The position numbers and the translations under genes were made by a program. The notes under the pieces are model-generated. The model ran no database searches and was not told where the DNA came from. It saw nothing but the letters and a program-made list of their open reading frames with translations. A stretch of DNA of 12,320 bases from Leptospira sp. 96542 (GTDB taxonomy: Bacteria > Spirochaetota > Leptospiria > Leptospirales > Leptospiraceae), in NCBI GenBank assembly GCA_029310945.1, contig JARJFC010000079.1, forward strand, positions 1 through 12,320. Reading direction: 5' to 3'. Positions 7,056 through 12,320 of the stretch are shown here, piece by piece (position 1 is the first letter of the stretch; each line of letters starts with the position of its first letter).

Positions 7056-8615
7056 ATGTTCATCAGAAAAAAAAATAAATTATTGAACAATTCTAATCTG
7101 GCAAATTTTGCTTTTTCCAAATCTATTTTTTTTTCGCTTTTCAGTTTTATTACAATCAACTCAGTTATTATTCTATTACATTACTCAGCGATGGTGAAAG
7201 ACGTAGGAACTTACGATACTGCAAAATTCCAATACACAGGTTACACTTTGGGGGTTCCACATACATCTGGTTATCCGCTTTACACTCTACTCTCGTGGGT
7301 TTTCACTCACCTATTACCTTTTGGCGAGATTGCATGGAGACAAAATGTATTAAACCTTTTATTTTCCATCATAACACTTAATTTTTTATTCCTTATATTC
7401 CGCCATCTCAAAGTTGGCACGTTTATTTCCATTTTACTCGTATTCGTCCAATCATTCTCTCTAACGTTTTGGTATATTAGTTTCCAGGCTGAGGTATATT
7501 CTTTACATATTATGTTTATTAGTATAATCATTTTTTTACTAATAAAGGCAATCAAAACAAACGAAGATAATTATATTTTTGGAACTCTTGTTGTCTATGG
7601 ATTGATGTTTTCTCACCATCTAACCTCAATTTGCCTATTTCCAGGTTTATTAGTTTTTATTTTATATAGAAATTGGAGGATTCTTTTAGAATATAAAATT
7701 TACCTATTCAGTGTGATTGGAATATCACTAGGACTTTTACCTTATTTATACATCTGGATTCGGTTTCATGCACCAAACAACGTATTTGTGGAAATGCATG
7801 TTTACGATCTTAATTCTTTTTTCAATGAAATAACAGGCGGAGAATTTCAAAACGACCTATTTAATATCAATTGGAATAAGCTAATCATTGCACAACTACC
7901 GATGACATATAAATTTTTTAAATCTGGCGAACTTGGGTATTTGATATTCTTTGGCCTATTCGCTTTTTTCAACAAAAAGTTACGCTCCCTTTTGTTTTTT
8001 ATTTTTTTAACAATCATTATTAATATTTATTTTGCTATTTCTTTTGATGTATCTGACCCTTGGGGTTATTACACTCCAATTTATTTTTTACTTATAATTT
8101 TGGTTGGTGTCGGCATCCAGGAATTTTTGAATTACATCCATGAAAGAAAAAGCAAGTATTTTCTCTTCTCTCTCATTGTTATTTCTATACTTCTATTTGG
8201 AAGAGGGTATAAAGTTTACAAAAACAATTCGAAAAGAATTGCTACCTTCACCCAAAAAGAAGAAATATACCGCGAACTTTCTTACAAATACCTGGCTACA
8301 TTAAAATCAAATTGTGTATTCATCATTACAAGTGACCAAGCCTGGCAAACGATGAATTATTTAATGCAAATTAAAAAAATGAACCAAGGAGTGATCCTTG
8401 TTCCTTTACTTTCTCCGAAAGCAACGACAAAACATATCGAAGATTATATGAACGGAAAAAGCTTTTATGACCGCTACTTTCGATACAATGTAGAACCGGG
8501 CTTACAAGTCTATATAAACGATTCAGATTGGATCAGGCGATTTCAAAATTTGGGTTATGCGGTTAAGGAAGGCCAAAATGGATTGAGCATATTGTATCTT
8601 CCCAAAAAAAGATAA
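7056..8615 (+). CDS. DUF2723 family membrane protein (GT-C type glycosyltransferase-like)
   Basis: A 519-aa multi-pass membrane protein. The N-terminal half carries the DUF2723 pattern: an acidic first loop with DTAKF (54-58), then TLGVPHTSGYPLYTLL (64-79), AWRQNVLNLLF (93-103), QAEVYSLH (144-151), SHHLT (186-190) and a later TGGEFQ (260-265). About ten hydrophobic segments follow one another up to about residue 370, and the last 140 residues form a soluble domain. Related proteins are thought to use lipid-linked sugars to glycosylate proteins or envelope polymers. In many relatives the first-loop motif has Glu where this protein has Lys57; Asp54 is kept. The base composition is clearly more AT-rich than the acyl-CoA dehydrogenase or SDR genes, which may mean transfer. 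No good ribosome-binding site is seen before the ATG. No other sugar-pathway genes lie beside it. Confidence 0.85.
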   Translation: MFIRKKNKLLNNSNLANFAFSKSIFFSLFSFITINSVIILLHYSAMVKDVGTYDTAKFQYTGYTLGVPHTSGYPLYTLLSWVFTHLLPFGEIAWRQNVLNLLFSIITLNFLFLIFRHLKVGTFISILLVFVQSFSLTFWYISFQAEVYSLHIMFISIIIFLLIKAIKTNEDNYIFGTLVVYGLMFSHHLTSICLFPGLLVFILYRNWRILLEYKIYLFSVIGISLGLLPYLYIWIRFHAPNNVFVEMHVYDLNSFFNEITGGEFQNDLFNINWNKLIIAQLPMTYKFFKSGELGYLIFFGLFAFFNKKLRSLLFFIFLTIIINIYFAISFDVSDPWGYYTPIYFLLIILVGVGIQEFLNYIHERKSKYFLFSLIVISILLFGRGYKVYKNNSKRIATFTQKEEIYRELSYKYLATLKSNCVFIITSDQAWQTMNYLMQIKKMNQGVILVPLLSPKATTKHIEDYMNGKSFYDRYFRYNVEPGLQVYINDSDWIRRFQNLGYAVKEGQNGLSILYLPKKR

Positions 8616-8621
8616 CATTTA

Positions 8622-8918
8622 CTATGGAACCAGCGATTCCACGATAGAGGAAACCCACATTAGTAGTAGAGAGGCTAATAGTAAATAATAAACAAATTTT
8701 GGCCTATGCACTCCAGACAAATAAAACAAAATTGTAACTAAAAATGCTATAACCTGTAGCAAAATAGAAAACAATTCCAAGACATAATGTGTCCTTCGGA
8801 ATAAAAAACCAAATCCGTTTTCCCACAAAAGGTTTGTTACAAAATAAACACCATACAAGCCGAATGTGCTTAGAGAAAAAAACCATGTGATTGTATTCTG
8901 AATTACTAAATCTAACAA
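8622..8918 (-). CDS. Small three-helix membrane protein, unknown function
   Basis: A 98-aa protein with hydrophobic segments at about 9-31, 46-68 and 74-95, separated by short polar turns (RRTHY, HRPK). I do not recognise a family. The start is TTG at 8918: AAGGA stands six bases before it, and starting later would remove the first helix. Its stop lies six bases from the end of the convergent glycosyltransferase gene, a compact arrangement that supports a real gene. The hydrophobic pattern is regular enough that a chance reading frame is unlikely. Confidence 0.6.
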   Translation of the reverse strand: MLDLVIQNTITWFFSLSTFGLYGVYFVTNLLWENGFGFLFRRTHYVLELFSILLQVIAFLVTILFYLSGVHRPKFVYYLLLASLLLMWVSSIVESLVP

Positions 8919-9017
8919 AAAATATCCTTGCTATTCATGGTAGCTAAATTCGTGTTAGTGTTTCAATCTATTTATTTTGGAAGCCGTCGGAAAACAAGTG
9001 AGAACCATGGGGACTGA

Positions 9018-9200
9018 ATGTTGGACTGCAGTGGGGCTTGGGCTGGCATTCCCTATACCGAAGACTACTGCTCAGACCTCATAGAGTTTGACGACAAGCA
9101 TGCGGTTGTAAAACATCCAATTTCGATCAATGCACATTTTGCACATTTGTCCAGCCAAAAGGAAAGAGGATACTTTGAATACTATGTCGAAACTAAGTAA
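9018..9200 (+). CDS. Possible small protein or gene remnant
   Basis: A 60-codon reading frame directly after an in-frame TGA. The residues look protein-like (for example TEDYCSDLIEFDDKHAVVKH), yet I recognise no family, and no Shine-Dalgarno site stands before the ATG. It overlaps the start of the lipoprotein gene by 17 bases. A second frame (about 8977-9084) also reads through this stretch for 35 codons. It may be a short real gene, a decayed piece of one, or chance. Confidence 0.25.
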   Translation: MLDCSGAWAGIPYTEDYCSDLIEFDDKHAVVKHPISINAHFAHLSSQKERGYFEYYVETK

Positions 9201-9858
9201 ACCTTTGTATTGTGTTTTTGGAATGTTTGTCCTATGGGGAACATTCTGCGGTAGTAGATGTGGAGAACCAGGACCGCCACCACCAGAAGTTTTATTGTTA
9301 AGTGCATTAATCCAAGAGAAAACAGATGCACAATATAGAAACTCATATGAACCGAATGGTACAAAAGAAGCAGCTTTTTGTATCGATTTTCCAAATCAAA
9401 ATTACCTAATCCCGAACCAAAGCCAGGCAACTCGAATTGAAAGCGGTATCTTTCCTTGCGATGATGTTGATTACTATAAAGTAGAATTTAATAACCAAAC
9501 ATTTGCTTTGAATTATAGAGTTGAATCCGCAGAGAGGTTTCATTTTATTTTAGAAAATGAAACTCAAGTGATTTTCGACTCGAGAAGGCCAGAAGATCCA
9601 AACCCTTTCATCAATTCAAATGAAATTAATTTCATAAAATTTGGTCAAATTTCAGTGCCTTATAGAAAAATAATTTTAACAAACCTCAATTCGGTTTACA
9701 TTAGAATCCAACAAAATGAAGGATACCAGTGCCAAAACAATCCAGCTAATTTATATTTTATCAATCTAGAGAATAAAAGTCCAAGTGCAACAGACCTTCC
9801 GATTGCAAGAGCTGACCTTCATTTCATAGGAGAATTTTTACCGTGTCCAAATCCATGA
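9184..9858 (+). CDS. Putative lipoprotein or secreted protein, unknown function
   Basis: A 224-aa protein starting MSKLSKPLY, with a hydrophobic stretch (about 8-21) ending GTFCGSRC. Cys22 may be lipidated, although the lipobox is poor; otherwise it is a secreted protein. The proline-rich linker GPGPPPP-like segment (EPGPPPPEV) comes next. The mature part has an SGIFPCDDVDYYKVEF stretch that resembles the start of beta-sandwich domains of the bacterial pre-peptidase C-terminal type (DxDxY/W), a weak resemblance only. Alternative starts are TTG at 9175, five bases after AGAGG, and ATG at 9130. Its stop overlaps the next gene's ATG in the four bases ATGA (9855-9858), so the two are probably translated together. 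Confidence 0.72.
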   Translation: MSKLSKPLYCVFGMFVLWGTFCGSRCGEPGPPPPEVLLLSALIQEKTDAQYRNSYEPNGTKEAAFCIDFPNQNYLIPNQSQATRIESGIFPCDDVDYYKVEFNNQTFALNYRVESAERFHFILENETQVIFDSRRPEDPNPFINSNEINFIKFGQISVPYRKIILTNLNSVYIRIQQNEGYQCQNNPANLYFINLENKSPSATDLPIARADLHFIGEFLPCPNP

Positions 9859-10196
9859 TTCGTATCATCATACTTTTTTTATCTCCCCTATTCAATGTTC
9901 TACATATAATTTTTCCCTATGGATGGAGTAGGTTTCAATGGGAATGGATACCAATCTTATTTTCGCCTTTAAAAATCGTTTTACTGATCTTACCAATTCT
10001 TGTTTCCATTGGATTGTACTATAAAGTTCGGTTAGCACTTCTAGGGTGGATGGTCTACTCGAGACTGGCGGCGAAACAGGCGAATGCCTTGGGGTCTGCA
10101 AATGCGGGACAATGCGGTTACACAACAGTACGCATGGGAACGATAATGGTGGATCCAGCGAATGATGTTGAAATTCTTGGATTTCATGAAAATTAG
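9855..10196 (+). CDS. Membrane protein of unknown function, 5' part ended by a premature TAG
   Basis: This frame gives 113 aa. The ATG at 9855 overlaps the lipoprotein stop (ATGA); a GTG at 9843 is a possible earlier start. Two hydrophobic helices (about 3-22 and 33-57) are followed by a third weaker one near 58-68 and a soluble stretch with AAKQANALG and GQCGYTTVRMG. I do not recognise the family. It ends at TAG 10194-10196, but the same frame continues without another stop to 10619 and reads like protein directly after the TAG (TQSAGYKDIYAYTFS). I therefore see this as the first part of a longer gene of about 254 codons, cut by a nonsense change or a base error. If the stop is real, the product is a membrane anchor without its C-terminal domain. 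Confidence 0.65.
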   Translation: MIRIIILFLSPLFNVLHIIFPYGWSRFQWEWIPILFSPLKIVLLILPILVSIGLYYKVRLALLGWMVYSRLAAKQANALGSANAGQCGYTTVRMGTIMVDPANDVEILGFHEN

Positions 10197-10619
10197 ACCC
10201 AAAGTGCTGGATATAAAGATATTTATGCATATACATTTTCAATGTTGGGAGGTTTTGAACTAGACATCACTCTACGTAACATACCAAGCCAAGGTTTCCC
10301 TGCATTTCCAAATGAATCGCTCAGTGATTCCATTTCTGAATATACATTTGATTTTTTTACTCTCAATGGAAATTATAGCCTCAAATTAGAAAGGCCTCCA
10401 TCTTCCAATCATAAGAAGTGGTTACCCAGTGAAAGTAGGCCAATTGTGCATGATATCAAAAACTCAACCTTTTCTTTATGTTCATTTCCGAACGTAGTAA
10501 ACGACTTCATAAGAATTAGTTGTGACGTCTCACTTTTTGAATTCAACGACTATACGATTAGGTCACAGTTAAAGAGTATCCATAAAGAAGAAAATCGAAC
10601 CTTTTTTGATTGTCTCTGA
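10197..10619 (+). pseudogene. 3' remainder of the interrupted membrane-protein gene
   Basis: These 140 codons lie in the same frame as the gene that starts at 9855 and are separated from it only by TAG 10194-10196. An internal ATG at 10242 could start a 125-aa product, but no Shine-Dalgarno site precedes it, and the 15 codons between the TAG and this ATG also read as good protein, so independent translation is less likely. The piece is a soluble domain with alternating hydrophobic residues (FELDITLRNI, YTFDFFTLNG, YSLKLER) and ends CDVSLFEFND to FFDCL, with cysteines that could pair outside the cytoplasm. I know no family for it. It meets the cyclase gene tail to tail with 22 bases between. 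Confidence 0.6.
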
Positions 10620-10641
10620 ATCCAGTATCCAAAGTTTCGTT

Positions 10642-11904
10642 TCAAATCCGAATTCTATCTTTGGTTCTGATTTTGTCAGAAATTGCATAGATCGTTCTTT
10701 GTTCTGAAATGCCCTTTAACTTATGTTCTCCTAGCTCTTCCCACCGAACAGGAATTTGCTCCGCAAAATCTTTTGATGTCAACACTGCTTTACCGAGTTC
10801 GCCACACATACCCGCAATGCGACTTGTTAGATTAACTGCCTCGCCAATGACCGTGAAGTCTAACCGTTCCGCCGAACCAATATTTCCGTATAAAATTTCA
10901 CCTGAATGTAACCCAACCCCATGGTGAATGGAAATTTGGTCGTTTTTATTTCGTTCTATATTTAAGTTCCAAAGTCTGCCTGCGAGTTTTCTCACTCCCG
11001 ATAAAACTTTTTTGCCAACGACAATTTTATTTTTTTCGGTATAAGGAAACACAGCGAGTATTCCATCACCTAACAGTTTTAGCACTTCTCCACCATACTC
11101 TTCAATGATGGGAATGGAAGTTCCAAAATAATCGTTTAAAAGGTTTATGACTTCACTGGGAGCCAATCTTTCACTGATACCCGAATAATTTCGAATATCA
11201 GAAAACCAAATTACCGATTGGATTTTTTCTACCTCTCCTCTGTAGATTTTACCTGAATACACAGTAGAGCCAGTTCGTTTGCCCAGATACACACTGAGTA
11301 GTGACTCAGTCAGTTCTGATTGAATAAAATTCATCCACCGAAGTGAAACAAGTTTTAATACATTGAGTAAAAACTTTTGTTCTTCGAGTGTCCAACCACC
11401 AATTTTGTCTGTTACCAAACTTAAAAAAGCCAAACTAGCACCTTTCTGTAAAACAGGCACAGCCAAATAACCTGTGGCACCCAATGGAGCCAAATCGTCC
11501 AAAATAGGATAAGGATAAGTTTCACCTTTATGATTCGCAAAACTAAAGTAATACGGCTTTTTTGTGGACATAACCAACTGGACAGGGCTTGCCACAAACT
11601 GCGAAGTTTGTAAGGAACCCAAACGAAACCGAACCTCTCTTAAAATTCCATTGTCAGATTCAATTAAAGATTTCGAATGTAACAGAGGATTTGTTTGTTC
11701 TTCGATGTATTCTGGTTTATCTTTTGGAACCCAAGTGTAGGCCAATGATTCCACTTGTGGATGTAGGGTGCGGGTTCCCATACTCGCACGCACAATCTGA
11801 AAATTTAGCTTCTGTAAATACCCAATGCTTTTGTCAAAAAGTTCGGAAGGTGTTTTGACTTCGGACAATTCATCTGAATACCAATCTACAAATTCTTCTA
11901 TCAT
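10642..11904 (-). CDS. Class III adenylate/guanylate cyclase with N-terminal sensory-like domain
   Basis: A 420-aa cyclase that should make cAMP (or cGMP) from the nucleoside triphosphate. The catalytic domain spans about 225-410. Metal-binding Asp236 (FSDIR) and Asp280 (LGDG) are present, as are the adenine-selecting pair Lys276 and Asp349 (LDFTVIG), and Asn358 and Arg362 (VNLTSR) for transition-state binding, so it should be active and favours ATP. The first 190 residues contain RTLHPQVESLAYTW and LDDLAPLGATGYLAVP, a pattern seen at the front of some rhizobial and leptospiral cyclases and folded perhaps like GAF; no membrane helix is present. The ATG at 11904 has an AAGAGA close before it. 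A TATAAT-like box about 80 bases upstream may be its -10, without a good -35. Confidence 0.92.
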   Translation of the reverse strand: MIEEFVDWYSDELSEVKTPSELFDKSIGYLQKLNFQIVRASMGTRTLHPQVESLAYTWVPKDKPEYIEEQTNPLLHSKSLIESDNGILREVRFRLGSLQTSQFVASPVQLVMSTKKPYYFSFANHKGETYPYPILDDLAPLGATGYLAVPVLQKGASLAFLSLVTDKIGGWTLEEQKFLLNVLKLVSLRWMNFIQSELTESLLSVYLGKRTGSTVYSGKIYRGEVEKIQSVIWFSDIRNYSGISERLAPSEVINLLNDYFGTSIPIIEEYGGEVLKLLGDGILAVFPYTEKNKIVVGKKVLSGVRKLAGRLWNLNIERNKNDQISIHHGVGLHSGEILYGNIGSAERLDFTVIGEAVNLTSRIAGMCGELGKAVLTSKDFAEQIPVRWEELGEHKLKGISEQRTIYAISDKIRTKDRIRI

Positions 11905-12224
11905 GATCTCTTATTTGACCTCACCGAGTGATACAAAAATCACATTCTGTGTTTTTTTAAACTACTGAACCTATAAAATCAGATTATAATGGAAGTTGAA
12001 TCTAGGCGATCCAACGCAATTTGCAAGGAATTATTTAAGGAAGATGTCGAAAGTTTGAAAACGAAAGGATTTTGTGAATCCGATTGTAAGTTTTGAAATT
12101 GAAAGGAAGTTTGAATACGATACGAAGGTTTAAAATCGTATGAGAGAAAAAAGTCCCCCATCCAAAATGCTTTCTGAATGGGGTTTGTTCGGTAACTAAA
12201 TAACTTAATTAGTCTTTAATGAAA
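11905..12224. other. Intergenic stretch with little coding signal
   Basis: About 320 bases between the cyclase start and the next minus-strand gene. It holds a TATAAT at 11985-11990 that reads similarly on both strands, a 35-codon plus-strand frame (11989-12096) with no ribosome-binding site, a 6-bp inverted repeat ATACGA/TCGTAT (12120-12141), and the terminator of the downstream gene. I see no convincing RNA gene. Confidence 0.5.
12147..12183 (-). terminator. Rho-independent terminator of the partial minus-strand gene
   Basis: On the minus strand CCCCAT (12183-12178) pairs with ATGGGG (12161-12156), with an added C-G pair after one bulged base and a short inner AAA/TTT pairing. GAC and then six T (12152-12147) follow. 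It stands about 40 bases past the stop at 12225. Confidence 0.75.
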
Positions 12225-12320
12225 TTATTTAAGTTTGGCATCCAATCTTTTTTGTACTGCTTCCATAAACTGGAATGTATCGAGTTCCGTTTTTTTCGCA
12301 GCAGTGGAAAGTGAAAGTAG
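12225..12320 (-). CDS. C-terminal end of an unidentified protein (partial)
   Basis: The last 31 codons and TAA of a gene entering from the right edge. The visible end reads LLSLSTAAKKTELDTFQF, then MEAVQKRLDAKLK, a charged amphipathic helix. This is too little to name a family. The frame is supported by the open reading to the window edge and by a proper terminator about 40 bases past the stop. Confidence 0.6.
   Translation of the reverse strand, partial: LLSLSTAAKKTELDTFQFMEAVQKRLDAKLK

Noticed and set aside
9892..10242. 116-codon minus-strand open frame
   Set aside because: It is antisense to the coupled membrane-protein gene and has no start signal or domain.
12120..12141. Inverted repeat ATACGA/TCGTAT
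   Set aside because: Six AT-rich pairs with a 10-base loop and no T tract are too weak to call a terminator or RNA element.
11979..12161. 60-codon minus-strand frame
   Set aside because: It has low-complexity Ser/Gln/Asn content, no ribosome-binding site, and runs through the terminator of the next gene.

Overview
The window looks like chromosomal DNA from a spirochaete of the genus Leptospira, probably a free-living (saprophytic) species. This is inferred from the AT-rich composition with long A/T runs, several small lipoproteins with loose spirochaete-type lipoboxes, weak or absent Shine-Dalgarno sites, and the particular mix of a PAS sensor, an acyl-CoA dehydrogenase, a DUF2723 glycosyltransferase and a class III cyclase. 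I recognised no phage, insertion sequence, CRISPR array, rRNA or tRNA.

Left part (1-4961). The minus strand carries the N-terminus of a tandem-PAS sensor protein (cut by the window edge), a GNAT acetyltransferase and an acyl-CoA dehydrogenase with a clear terminator after it. A promoter overlapping an 8-bp inverted repeat separates the dehydrogenase from a divergent alpha/beta-hydrolase lipoprotein. That gene is followed on the plus strand by an SDR oxidoreductase and a closely spaced DUF4180 gene. These genes read as ordinary metabolic and sensory genes.

Middle part (4981-10619). This stretch is more AT-rich and mostly envelope-related: two divergent small lipoproteins sharing a short promoter region, a membrane-anchored metallophosphoesterase, an AT-rich DUF2723 (GT-C type) glycosyltransferase, a 98-aa three-helix membrane protein with a TTG start, a lipoprotein-like protein, and a membrane protein whose start overlaps the lipoprotein stop (ATGA). 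The membrane protein is interrupted by an in-frame TAG at 10194-10196, and the same frame stays open and protein-like on both sides. A full-length gene of about 254 codons therefore appears to have been split by a nonsense mutation, a sequencing error, or less likely readthrough.

Right part (10642-12320). A class III adenylate/guanylate cyclase with a complete set of catalytic residues lies on the minus strand. A gap of about 320 bases follows, and then the last 31 codons of another minus-strand gene with its own terminator.

Nothing here can be called a new system with confidence. The best lead is the unknown two-gene envelope unit at 9184-10619 with its interrupted second gene.
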